Shown in pieces: positions 1 to 9,660 of a stretch of 64,000 nt of DNA (position 1 is its first letter; every line of letters starts with the position of its first letter). This DNA comes from Pseudisothecium myosuroides (lineage: Eukaryota; Streptophyta; Bryopsida; Hypnales; Lembophyllaceae). The DNA lies in assembly GCA_951799445.1 (NCBI GenBank), contig OX637296.1, forward strand, positions 20,336,001 through 20,400,000, in the 5' to 3' direction. The position numbers and the translations under genes were made by a program. Under the pieces are notes generated by a model. That model was not told the origin of the DNA, made no database searches, and saw only the letters and a program-made list of their open reading frames with translations.

Positions 1-19
1 TGAAATAGAAGGAGTGGGC

Positions 20-1665
20 TTAACCCATGAAGGACCAAGTGTCCTCAAAGAGAACACTTGAAGGTTTGATAGATTACTATGATTTCAATTTTTGGCATGA
101 TTTTTTGAAACCTTTTTTGAAGATAGAAAAATAAATTAGCTTTTAGGAAATAAATTTTTAGGATTTAGGATGCCTGTGAACAAAAGTTATGCCACCTAAA
201 GCTAAAAAAATAATTTGCTAGGCAACAAAAAAAAAATCACAAAAATTCAAAATAAAATTTTAAAATTTTATTTTTTGTAGAAAATACCTTTGTCTATATG
301 AAAAGCTTTGATTCATTCCATTTGGACTAGCAATGAGAAAGTTATAGAGAGTTGTTTTTCAAGGCAATTAGAGCACCTTCTTTAATCCCTAAAAGGTTTT
401 TGACTATGTTTTCACCAAAAACGCTCCAAAACTGCCATTTCTAATACAAGTGCCAAATTTTAGAATAAAACCATTTTTGAACACATGTAACCGTAGGATT
501 TTCTAGTAAACTTGTTTGAGAAGATGTGGAAAAAATTTCAGAATTTTCCACTGTGTAGATTGCAAGATAATAGTGTTTGAATTGACAAAAATCCTTTTTT
601 TGTCCCTGCGAAAAAAGAGGCAGCTGCCCTTCACAAGGTCACATTTGTATGAAAAAGTGTCTAAAATGGTGGTTACTCTTTGGATTCATTCTTCAAAGCA
701 AGTTGGCTACATGCTTGAAAATTTTCAAATCATTTGGAATTGTATAACATATAGGAAAAAAATAGTAAGTAGGAAGAGGTAGAGAATGATTCAAATTACT
801 TAATTGTTAAGAATTTATTTATGGAATTGAAAAATGCCAATCCCAATGGTTGTAATGTTGTAGGTAAACAATCTACACCCAATTTTTATATATTTTTTCA
901 AAAATATTGAAAATTGAGTTAAATAAAGCACTTCAAAGTTTATTTTAGAGTAGAGATTCCATAACTACCTTCAAACTAAGAATCCTCATAACTTTTGACT
1001 CATTAATCCAAATGGAATGATTCAAAGATTTCAACGTACATATAAATCTAAAGAACCAATTTAAAAATTTTATTTTTTTTAAAAGTGATTTTTATAGAAT
1101 TTTTTGAGCTGCCCGGGCTGCCCGCCGACTAATGAAAATTACATATCATGCAATAACTTTTTAACCATGCAATCAAAAGTTATGAAAATTGTTGGGCCTT
1201 AAAGCTACTCCTCGGGAAAATGTTGTGTGTAAATTTCAAAGAAAAATAAATAAAAACTCCGTTCGTAGTGAGCTGCCCAAAAAAGCTATGTTCTCAAAAA
1301 AGCATGTCCAGTGCTTTAGGGGTGCCAAAATAACTTATAGAATTCAATTCAATTGAACTCAATTTTGACAATTTTTCAAAAAAAGAAGTCCTAGAAATTT
1401 TAGTTTGTTTGCTAGAAAAATCTCAACTTTGGAACTAGTGTATTTCAATTCCATCTTAGAACTATTTAGTTTTTCCTTAGATCCCATATCTACTTCTATA
1501 TAACAATTTTCTTAAGAATGACAATAAATTGATTTTAAAAATATAAAAAAATTGTACTCTCGACTAAATTCTTCAACATTAAAAAATTATAATTCAAAAT
1601 TTGTAGTGCAAAAATTTTAAATTAAGAAGATTCAAAGCCAAAAAATCAAATCTTACAATTGTGGC
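20..1665 (-). mobile_element. TTAA-family element, subfamily A, reverse, truncated, split by a second copy
   Basis: The left edge reads TTAACCCATGAAGGACC (TTAA at 20-23), a diverged form of the family end. The body at 130-381 and 1324-1665 matches the reverse complement of the intact subfamily A copies at 12996-13932 and 7907-8817 (for example the GCTTTGATTCATTCCATTTG stretch near 305). The two halves are separated by the subfamily B copy at 382-1323. The other terminus, about 280 bp in intact copies, is missing near 1665. No coding capacity is seen. Confidence 0.7.
382..1323 (+). mobile_element. TTAA-family element, subfamily B, nested
   Basis: It starts TTAATCCCTAAAAGG (382) and ends GCTTTAGGGGT (1323), about 942 bp, and is closely related to 44701-45642 and 15744-16679 (reverse). 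The right TTAA has decayed to TGCC. The body carries the family's GC-rich core (GCTGCCCGGGCTGCCCGCC near 1109). A small open frame at 516-782 is also open in the two other subfamily B copies. It is inserted inside the reverse subfamily A copy 20-1665. Confidence 0.8.
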
Positions 1666-1755
1666 CACTAATTCAAATCCAATGTAGCTCAAATCTCATT
1701 TATTGAAAAAGCTTGTCATGGATTTGGATGCAAGACCTTGATGGGTCATTCCTTA

Positions 1756-2017
1756 TACCACATAGTGAAATTAGACTGCCCCTCACTAATTTCTCAACAT
1801 TTGACACTATATAAATATTCACTATTACTATACAAAAATCCACTATTTTTAAATTACTCCGTTAGGTGTTATTGTAATTGAAATTCATAAACCTCCATGG
1901 GTACAAATGGAAATATATGTAGAAATATCTATTGACTTTGATGGCTTGTAAAGTAACTTTGGAGCCAAATAAGACAATCTAACTTATTCAGACAATCTAA
2001 TTTCACTATTTAGTATA
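1756..2017. mobile_element. MITE family O, copy 1
   Basis: Diverged inverted termini (ACCACATAGTGAAATTAGAC at left, TCTAATTTCACTATTTAG at right) match family O copies at 12518-12860, 39121-39229 and 43325-43875. Internal sequence shared with the 12518 copy includes the GATGGCTTGTAAAGTAACTT stretch. That stretch is the unfilled form of the site which holds a Stowaway-like insert in the 12518 copy. Confidence 0.7.
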
Positions 2018-2210
2018 CTTGTTTAGAATGGATCTTTTACCTATAATAGAATCGTTTACACATGATTTTTTTTCATTTATTTTAAAGAGTGCAAAAAGCG
2101 ATCATTAGTGGAGTGATGAAACTATTTACACTATACAGATGAAAAGTTATTTATTCATCCACATGAGCATACATTCATCCAAAATAGAGCAATATCATCC
2201 CAAAATTTGA

Positions 2211-2778
2211 TACAACCTCCATCCCAAAATGATCTTCCTGTTGAACAAAATGTTCCGGAATAAGGCTAAAAGTAACATTTTGAAAATCCTTTTTGTGCTA
2301 TAAATAAAATTTAGGGTTCTCCTTACTTCCTCATAATTTGAGTTTCAAAGCCCTTTTAAAGTGCAGTTTAAAGGTATTGAAAATTAGAATTTTTTTAGCA
2401 TTTTCAAGGAGCACCTGTAGGCGTTTAATTGTCGAGTGTGAGGTCATCATTTTGTAGGCATTTAGTATGAACCTAAGACCATGTGTGGACGTCTATTACG
2501 CCTCACAAAGCTTCATCTCCTTCAATTGGGCAATATTCAAGAGATGCAAAAAGTAAGAATGAACAATGTTAATTGACCTCTTTAATCATTTAATTTGTCT
2601 TTTGATTGATGATTTCATGGTTGGAGGGAGAACTACTACTCAAAGTTGTTTTGTTGGTCCCCAACAACAATCGAAAGTCAAATTTGACCAATTCGCAAGT
2701 CACAAACTGCAACAGGAAGATCATTTTGGGACAAAAAATGAAGGCCAACAAGGAGGTCATTTTGGGACGGAAGGAGTA
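2211..2778. mobile_element. Stowaway-like TA-flanked element, about 568 bp
   Basis: Its ends are TA-CAACCTCCATCCCAAAATG and GGGACGGAAGGAGTA, imperfect inverted repeats resembling CTCCCTCCGTCCC termini of Stowaway elements. The body is related along its length to 56916-57486. That relation explains the similar short open frames in both (one at 2566-2802), so those frames are not taken as a gene. Confidence 0.7.
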
Positions 2779-3313
2779 GCATTTTGCAATTCCATCCACT
2801 AAAAAAGGAAGAATATCTCGCCAAATATTCTTTATAAAAAAATTTGCATCACTTTTCAGTGAAAATTCACTCAAAAATACTTCCACCAACCATTTTCTAG
2901 TTGGTTGGGAGTTTCTCTCTCATCCACTCTCCAAAATAGTGATTGGCGGTGAACTTTTGTAGAGATGCCCTGAGAAATCTCTGTCGTCTCTCAGCCGCTC
3001 CACCAACCCTCTTAGATCTCGCCAACTGGCACTCCCTCGTCCATCGAGCGGCACAGATCGTGCCAAATGGCACACACTCCGCCACTCCCTCAATTGAACA
3101 CACTTCTCGTACAAATCCTGTACTCCGCAGTGCACCAGAGCTCCCTTTGCAGATTCCAAAACGTCAAAGGAAAACACCGCAACACGGAATTCGATCTCAT
3201 TTCTAAGGGGATCTTCACGAAGCACGAGCTCCAAACCCTAACTTCTGACCACCCCCTTCCTCTTCCCCGTTTCTCAAGCTCGCCAATTTTGGTTGCAACC
3301 GTGCATCAGAGCG
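2779..3313 (+). promoter_or_regulatory. Upstream region and 5' leader of the phosphatase gene
   Basis: Base composition shifts sharply from AT-rich repeat to GC-richer sequence at about 2930. A pyrimidine-rich run (TTTCTCTCTCATCCACTCTCC, near 2911-2932) stands just before the shift. Several overlapping open frames on both strands here have no recognisable protein content and are treated as chance frames in the leader. The transcription start cannot be placed. Confidence 0.4.
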
Positions 3314-5305
3314 ATGGGGCTCACGTTTTACGCAGGATTGCCTTCCGCAGTGGCTTTAGCGACATGCGCCGCGCTTCATCACTCCGGGGCGCCGAAGTAC
3401 ATTACCCTTCCCGTGCTCCACACCTCCCTTGTAGGGTTTACTGCGGCCCTTGCCGCGTACCCTCGGTGGAACCACACAGGGTTGTTCGCGAAGAGCGCCG
3501 ACGGCTCGTTTCCGTGGTGGTCGTTGGCGGTTTTCTACCCTTACTTGCTCACTTTGAAGGCGTATGTCCATGGCAGGCGCATTCTAACGCAGGAGCCCGT
3601 GTTCACTGAGGTCGAGCCTGGGTTGTTCGTCGGAGGGTGGCCGGCGTATTACAGCCATGTGCCGCCGGGCTTGAAAGGCGTGATTGATTGCACTTGCGAG
3701 CTGCCGAGGAATCCGTGCTTGACCGAGCTTCCGTATCTGTGTGTGCCGATTTGGGATTCGCGAGGGCCGAGGTCTGCGGAGATTGAGAGTGCCGTGCGGT
3801 GGGCGATTAAGCAACGGGGCGAGAATTCGAAGAATTGCATCCTTGTTCACTGCGCTTTCGGTACGCGTCCCTTGCTCATGTCAATTATTTAATGTAAAGC
3901 TGTCCAGTGACGTTTTTGGCGCATTGGTATTGTAGGTATTGCCTTGACAGCTTGAATTTCTGTGCTGCTGACATGAATCTCCAGTAGTAGAATGGCACTG
4001 GCGAATGTAGCAACTCGAATTAGGAAAACTCTTCTCAGTAAATCAATCCTTCTTTCCGTTGCACACGTGAATAAGGGCTGTCAAGAGTTTGTGGCAATTT
4101 TCAGCTTCTTGATTCTGAACCCTAGATTCTCATCTCAAACCTTGAACACGTTTTTAGGGTTGAACGACTTGCTCCTTCACAGAGAGTCTACGTCACCTTG
4201 AACATGTTTTTACAGACTTGCTCCTTCACACGGAGTCTACGTCATTTTGAACATGTTTTTAGGGTTGGAGCACAGTTCTTGAACTTGACACCCCTCATGA
4301 GTTACATAGATCTGTAGGGGAAATTGTGGAATTTTCAATATGGCTAACTGATTGATGCCTGAATTAATAACGAAAACAGGAAGTCCACTTTTGGAATCTC
4401 ATGGCCCATCAACTGTACAGAAACTTTGAAAAACATATATTTTCTGTTCAGAAGAGTAGAGCATAGGTTCTTCCATTCTTTCAACTTCTCTAGATTTGAA
4501 ACCTGCCGCGTGGGACTCGACCATAGAATTTAAGGGTAGGAGGTTGCGTGAGGAAGTTTCGTGGAAGAAGGTGTCCTCCCTTTCCTGCTTTATAATCGGT
4601 GGTACTCCGTCAGTGTTCATCTGCGGCCACCCAGGAGTGGGTGAGCGCCGCGTTTCCTTCGGTTCCTTAGTGTAGTGGTTATCACGTTCGCTTTACACGC
4701 GAAAGGTCGCGGGTTCGAAACCCGCAGGGACTATGGACGGAGGAAGGGCCCTCTTCCTTCGTGGGGGTGGTGGCGCAGTTGGCTAGCGCGTAGGTCTCAT
4801 AGCTAAAGAGAAATCCTGAGGTCGAGAGTTCGAGCCTCTCTCACCCCACTTTTCTTTCATCCTTTTCCATTTTTTATTTTTATTTTTTCACGAGACATTG
4901 AGAGAATGAAACATTTATCAAGCCATGCAGGTTGAAGAATCCTGTGCATGTAAATATCAGTAGTTGATTTTCACCCTTTTATATTTGTTCTTTTGTTTTG
5001 TTTTTTCACAAGCCATTGAGGAAATGACACAATTGTCAAGTCATGCATGCAAATACCAGTAGTTGAAGGAGGCTCTGGACGTTGATGGTTGTTTCTTGTG
5101 TGTTTTTTTGGATTATGGGGCAGGTCATGGACGCAGTGTCACAATTATGTGTGCTCTATTGATCACTCTCGGAGTGTGTGACACATGGCAAAACGCTGAA
5201 ACCTATATCAAGCGTAGTCGGCCTGGCGCACGACTCAACAAAGGGCAGAAGAAGAGCTTGATCGAGTGGACGGAGCTGTATGTTAACAACAAAGAAATGA
5301 AGTGA
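3314..5305 (+). CDS. Dual-specificity (Cys-based) protein phosphatase domain protein, two exons
   Basis: CDS is join(3314-3860, 5124-5305), 242 residues. The splice runs from a GT at 3861 to an AG at 5122-5123 and joins HCAFG to HGRS. This restores the Cys-X5-Arg phosphatase loop H-C-A-F-G-H-G-R-S with the nucleophile Cys at about residue 180 and Arg at 186. An Asp at about 148 (PIWD) is suitably placed to be the general acid. The first 90 residues hold hydrophobic stretches (about 28-48 and 66-82) that could anchor the protein in a membrane. The arrangement resembles plant 'YnbD-like' dual-specificity phosphatases of unknown substrate. The ATG at 3314 is the first in-frame ATG of exon 1; seven non-ATG codons extend the open frame upstream. 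The 1.26-kb intron houses two tRNA genes on the same strand. The phosphatase fold is well supported; the substrate is unknown. Confidence 0.88.
4141..4262 (+). repeat. Imperfect tandem duplication inside the phosphatase intron
   Basis: The units CTTGAACACGTTTTTAGGG...CTTGCTCCTTCACAGAGAG and TTGAACATGTTTTTACAG...CTTGCTCCTTCACACGGAG follow each other at about 50-56 bp spacing, with a third partial start at about 4246. It is non-coding. Confidence 0.75.
4661..4733 (+). tRNA. tRNA-Val, anticodon UAC
   Basis: It folds as a complete cloverleaf of 73 nt. The acceptor is GGTTCCT/AGGGACT, the D arm GTG...CAC, the anticodon stem TTCGC/GCGAA with loop TTTACAC (anticodon TAC), and the T arm GCGGG-TTCGAAA-CCCGC, with discriminator A. 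A and B box sequences (TTAGTGTAGTGG and GGTTCGAAACC) are intact, so it should be transcribed by RNA polymerase III. It lies wholly within the phosphatase intron in the same orientation. CCA is not encoded, as expected for a nuclear gene. Confidence 0.93.
4764..4848 (+). tRNA. Elongator tRNA-Met, anticodon CAU, with 11-nt intron
   Basis: The acceptor GGGGTGG pairs with TCACCCC, and the T arm GAGAG-TTCGAGC-CTCTC and the D arm are intact. The anticodon loop CTCATAA is interrupted after position 37 by an 11-nt intron (4802-4812), the standard place for eukaryotic tRNA introns. Plant elongator tRNA-Met genes carry an intron here. A T-rich run at 4849-4890 provides pol III termination. It sits 30 bp after tRNA-Val, inside the phosphatase intron. 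Confidence 0.95.
4889..5065 (+). repeat. Direct repeat in the 3' part of the phosphatase intron
   Basis: Two diverged copies share CACGAGACATTGAG / CACAAGCCATTGAG, then ATCAAGCCATGCA / GTCAAGTCATGCA and TATCAGTAGTTGA / TACCAGTAGTTGA, at about 4889-4964 and 5006-5065. Confidence 0.65.
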
Positions 5306-6206
5306 TTCTTCTTGTATGGACATTCCAGAATGTGATCTTGCGAAGCGGGAGATCGTCTTCTCTTTACTTGGTTTGGTCCTGGAAGAAATCAGTCTAGAAA
5401 TGTCAAGGTCCCTACGACCACTGATGGGCTCTGCGTGCATTACCTGAGCTGAATTGTGGGAACTTGAAGTTGTGTGCCCTACCTTTAGAATTTGCCTGAT
5501 TCTTACTGCAGGAAGATGAGTCCAAGCATTTGACTGATTTTCAGGCAGTTCTTGGGTAGGCATTGTCCCATTCGTCAAGGCAGGTTGCTGTTGTTGAAGA
5601 CATTCTGAACCTGGATCTGCTTGCAGAAGTTGTAATTTTTAGGTGTTGCTACTGCAACTTGTGACATAATGTTAGCTAACTGCCGACTCTGACGTTCAGG
5701 CTTCCTTGGCTGGAGTGTGTAAGATTTTCTAGGAAAGAGGCAGCTTTGTATCAAACATTCAAGCCATTTCAGGACATTTCAGTCCATGGAGTTGATCATT
5801 TCTTTTGACATTCTTTAGCACTGTAGTTGGACTGGTCGAGGTGTGCAAATACTGGAACTTGAGATGTGTATTTTTTGTGAATTGTTGGCAGGACTTGGTG
5901 GATTGTGACAATTTAATCAGTCTGTCTCAAAATGTGGTGTTTCATGATCTGAAGGGGTCCAAACATTATTGACTTCATCGGGCTGTTGTCAGACAGTGTA
6001 GGACTTGAGTAACGTCAGAAACACTGTTGCTTTTAGGGTACCAAATGATTATGATATGTGGATTTTGTGGTATTCGGGGCTTCTTTTTGTACTTACTGTC
6101 TTAAACTCGAATTCTATTTAAGCATGGCCAACGCACGTCCGGATGTGGCCCTTCAACAGCAGTTTATCAATTATCAGCGTGCTCCCGAATATGTCAGACC
6201 CAATGC
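5306..6206. other. 3' flank of the phosphatase gene
   Basis: Mixed-composition sequence downstream of the stop codon, presumably including the 3'UTR. Open frames on the opposite strand (5156-5578) overlap the real exon and show no protein signature. No other gene is seen. Confidence 0.4.
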
Positions 6207-6340
6207 ATACTTGGCAATATTTTTATTTTTTTACACATACTTGGCAATATTTATTTTTTTTGACACATACTTGGCAATATTTTTATTTTTTTACACATAC
6301 TTGGCAATATTTTTTTTTTTGACACATACTTGGCAATAAT
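6207..6340 (+). repeat. 30-bp minisatellite, about five units
   Basis: The core ATACTTGGCAATATTT recurs at 6208, 6238, 6268, 6298 and 6327, so the period is 30, 30, 30 and 29 bp, with T-rich linkers ending in ACAC. Because 30 is divisible by 3, an open frame with a 10-residue repeat runs through it (6058-6339). This is judged a by-product of the repeat. Confidence 0.9.
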
Positions 6341-6499
6341 TTCGGTGTGGACTCTTGTGGCTAACTTCGCTTCTATTTAACCCTGGAGCGCTCCGACGTC
6401 CATTTTCTGGACAATGAACAGATTCAGATCCTTGTTTCTGTCTCATTCCTGCTTGGATGAAAGTCATCCTAATTTTTGGTGATACTTTATCAAGTTGCT

Positions 6500-6951
6500 G
6501 TCCTATCCATCGGTTGGATTTGGTGTTACTAGAATATATACATTTCTAAAATTACAAATGTGGAAGTATGTCAAGTGGTCAATTTGCATTGACTTTAGTT
6601 CAAAACTAGATGTGCAAAAATGAGGTCAAAGATGTAAAGGTCACAAAAATTTCAAAAAATCACCATATGAAGAGAACCTTATTTCAAATCCATTCCAACA
6701 AGTTTTACTCAAAAAATGATAATATTTTACTTGTAATTGAATTTAGAAGGAATTCTGAAATTTTCTTTTCAAAATTTATAGAAAAAAATTGGTGATAGCA
6801 TTAGTAGATCTAACAGTACGGATAGAATTTAAAAATCAAAATCTACAGCTTTTATTTGTATACCAATTCCAAAATATTCTTCCAAATTGTAGTTTATAAT
6901 GGTTTTCTCAAATCGTCAATTTCGGAGATGAATCCAGACATTTAGGGGTTA
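6500..6951 (+). repeat. Dispersed repeat family F, copy 1
   Basis: It matches the reverse complement of the interrupted copy spanning 20950-22040, for example AATTACAAATGTGGAAGTAT at about 6550 and the GTATACCAATTCC stretch at about 6860. It serves as the unfilled reference for two insertions in that copy. The class of element is unknown. Confidence 0.7.
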
Positions 6952-7299
6952 ACCTTTAAAGGACGAAGGGGTGACCCTCAAAATCATCCTTTTGCATTAC
7001 CATGTGAATCATAGGCTTAAAAAATTGCAAAAATGCTCATTGGAAGTCAAGCTACTATAGAAGATCTTCCCTTTTCACAACAAATTTTGAGGATGAATAG
7101 TTGCATTTCTGTCCTACACATTTTGGTTCCCTCTCATCCATCGGCCATAGAATGGTTGCATCGACGTTTAACCCCTAAAGGCCCAAGGCCTTTTTTCTGC
7201 TAAAAAACACTGAAAACTGCCATTTCTATAGCAAACAGTAAAAAAAATTGAAAAATGTTTTTTTCTGCACATCTAACCGTAGGATCTTACACCTAACTA

Positions 7300-7611
7300 C
7301 ACTAAAAAGGGTATTTAGTGTTGGATTACATTTAGTGTAATTACCACCCTACTTGACCCTACACTAAATGTCAATTTTAGGACGATTAGTGTTGTGCTAA
7401 ACTTCAATGCGCCGCCTTCGCCTTCTCTTCCCTTCTACCTTCCTTTAATAAGCTCTAACGCTAAATGTAAACATTTTCAGATTTCAGATTTACCATAGAG
7501 TATATTTAATGTTAGAAATTACATTTAATGTTACTTACTTTAGTAGGCTTAATGATATTTAGTGTCATGGTTCGCAAATAGTGTTGCCATCACTAAATAC
7601 CCTTTTTAGTG
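7300..7611. mobile_element. TA-flanked MITE with CACTAAAAAGGG ends, nested
   Basis: Inverted ends CACTAAAAAGGGTATTTAGT and its complement at 7591-7611 are perfect over 20 bp. TA stands on both sides (7298-7299 and 7612-7613). The related unfilled sequence at about 8026-8046 reads CCTAACTAGTATGAG, matching insertion with a TA duplication. The terminal CACTA is reminiscent of CACTA elements, but those duplicate 3 bp. There is no coding capacity. Confidence 0.85.
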
Positions 7612-7906
7612 TAATATGAGAATGTATGGAAAAAATTTCAGAATTTTTGACCGCTCAGATTGCAAGATATCTGTGTTTAAAGTGGAAAAAACAAGTATTT
7701 CAGCACATTGCGGGACTGGATTTTTTTGACTTTGAACATTTTTAACTTAAAATTTTTGCACTACAGAGTTTTGAGCTTTAAATCTTTAAGGTGCAGAATT
7801 GAGTTGAGAGTCTAGGGGAAAAAAAATATTCAAAAAAACTTAATTATCATTCCTAAAAAAATTGTTAAGTAGAAGTAGGTACGAGATAGAAGGAAAATCT
7901 AAAATA

Positions 7907-8817
7907 TTAACCCCTAAAGGCCCAAGGCCTTTTTTCTGCCAAAAAACACTGAAAACTGCCATTTCTATAGCAAAGTATAAAAAAAATTTAAAAATGTTTT
8001 TTTGAACATCTAACCGTAGGATCTTACACCTAACTAGTATGAGAATGTATGGAAAAAATTTCAGAATTTTTGACCGCACAGATTGCAAGATATCTGCGTT
8101 TAAAGTGAAAAAAACAAATTTTTCAGCACATTGCGGGGCTAGATTTTTTGGCTTTAGACATTTTTAACTTAAAATTTTTGCACTACAGCGTTTTGAGCTT
8201 TTAATCTTTATTGTAGAAAACTGAGTTGAGAGTCTAGGAAAAAAAAAATTCAAAAAAACTTAATTATCATTCTTAAAAAAATTGTTAAGTAGAAGTAGGT
8301 CCAAGATAGAAGGAAAATCTAAAATATTTATATATTTTAGATGGAATTAAAATGCACTAATCCCAATGGTGAGATTGTTCTAGCAAGTAAATTACACCAT
8401 GAAAAAAAAAAATTGAAAAATTACACAAATTGCATTCCGAAATGAATCCTACAAGTTATTTTTTTCAAGAAGATGCTCTAACTGCCCGAAAAACAAGAAT
8501 ATCCATAACTTTCTCATAACATATCCAAATGAAATGAATCAAAGCTATCAGAAAAAAAATATTAAAAAAAAAAATTCAAATTTTTGTCCATTTTTTTTCT
8601 GCTGCTCGGGCTGCCCGCCGTCCCCTGTTTTGAGCTTATTTGGTCATAACTATTGTTCCCGGGCACCGATTGTAGAAAAAATTATATTACCGCAAAGCTT
8701 ATCAGTTTTTCTATCTTCAAAAAAAGTTTCAAAAAATCAGGACAAAATTTCAGCCCATAGGTACCTGGCCGAAATCCCATTTGTCCCCCGAGGGGACAAT
8801 GGGCCTTTAGGGGTTAA
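7907..8817 (+). mobile_element. TTAA-family element, subfamily A, nested copy
   Basis: TTAACCCCTAAAGGCCC (7907) to GGGCCTTTAGGGGTTAA (8817), 911 bp including TTAA at both ends. The host copy resumes exactly with TATATTTTAGATGG after it. The same host position in this element itself reads CTAAAATATTTATATATTTT, i.e. TTTA where the host has TTAA. The pre-insertion site was therefore one TTAA. Confidence 0.92.
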
Positions 8818-9454
8818 TATATTTTAGATGGAATTAAAATACACTAATCCCAATGGTGAGATTGTTTTAGCAAGTAAACTAAACCATGAGAATTTTATTT
8901 TTTTGAAAAACTGCAAAAATAGCATTCAAAAATTATTCCTACAAGTTATTTTTTTCAAGAAGATGCTCTAACTTCCCGAAAAACAAGAATGTCCATAACT
9001 TTCTCATAACAAATCCAAATGAAATGAATAAAAGCTTTCTAGACAAAAATATAATCTACAAGAAAAAAATATTAAAAAAAAAATATCAAATTTTTGCCAA
9101 TTTTTTTTTGCTGCCCGAGCTGCCTGCTGTCCTCAATTTTGAACTTATTTGGTCAAAACTGTCATTCCTAGGCACTGATTGTGAAAAAAATTATGTCCCC
9201 ACATAGGTCTTTCCATTCTCCACCTCCACTAAATTTTTCAAAAAATATTACAAACATGGTTGCAAAAAGGTACATGACTGAAATCGCATTTGTCCCCCGA
9301 AGGGACAATGGGCTTTTAGAGGTTAAGGGTTAAGCTTAGAGCCTTCTTATAAATTAAAGTTTTCATTGTTCAATATCATTATGGTGATAAGTAAGCCTTT
9401 TTACAGGGTTAAATGCTTTACATTATAGTGATGTTCAAAGAGTTAACCACAAGA

Positions 9455-9646
9455 GGGTGACATTATTAGGTGGCAAAGGCGTGGCCCTCTTGGTTGTAGA
9501 TTTTCTTAAGGCTCTTTGTTCCTTCTTTTTTCTTTGGTCCTTTTTGCTCATTATCTCTTCATTTGTCCAGCCTCATGGCTTGGTTGTTTTGTATTTTTTT
9601 TTAAGCAACGGATTTCCCATTTGTTAAAAAAAGAAAAAAAAAAAAT
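9455..9646 (+). mobile_element. 5'-truncated poly(A) retroposon insertion
   Basis: About 190 bp ending CCCATTTGTT followed by an A-rich tail, flanked by perfect 14-bp direct repeats AGTTAACCACAAGA (9441-9454 and 9647-9660). This is the signature of target-primed reverse transcription by a LINE or a LINE-mobilised SINE. The same 3' end recurs at 47931, 53270 and 53371. Confidence 0.88.
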
Positions 9647-9660
9647 AGTTAACCACAAGA

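Larger units (their letters stand above)
7168..9326 (+). mobile_element. TTAA-family element, subfamily A, with two nested insertions
   Basis: It opens TTAACCCCTAAAGGCCC (7168) and closes GGGCTTTTAGAGGTTAA (9326). The total is 2.16 kb because two elements sit inside it: a 312-bp TA-flanked MITE (7300-7611) and a second TTAA-family element (7907-8817). Removing both leaves about 0.93 kb, the family length. The GC-rich core is at about 9110. Confidence 0.88.

Noticed and set aside
382..1323. An autonomous piggyBac element
   Set aside because: No frame longer than about 90 codons and no transposase motif in any copy; only the ends and target fit.
2566..2802. Similar peptides from frames at 2566-2802 and 57274-57459
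   Set aside because: They arise from two copies of the same Stowaway-like element and contain differences that do not favour a protein; no known domain.
3067..3609. 180-codon forward frame overlapping the phosphatase start
   Set aside because: It lies in another frame over the leader and first exon; the phosphatase frame has the catalytic motif and a clean splice, this one has none.
7300..7611. CACTA (En/Spm) element
   Set aside because: The ends begin CACTA, but the flanks show a 2-bp TA duplication rather than the 3 bp expected for that superfamily.
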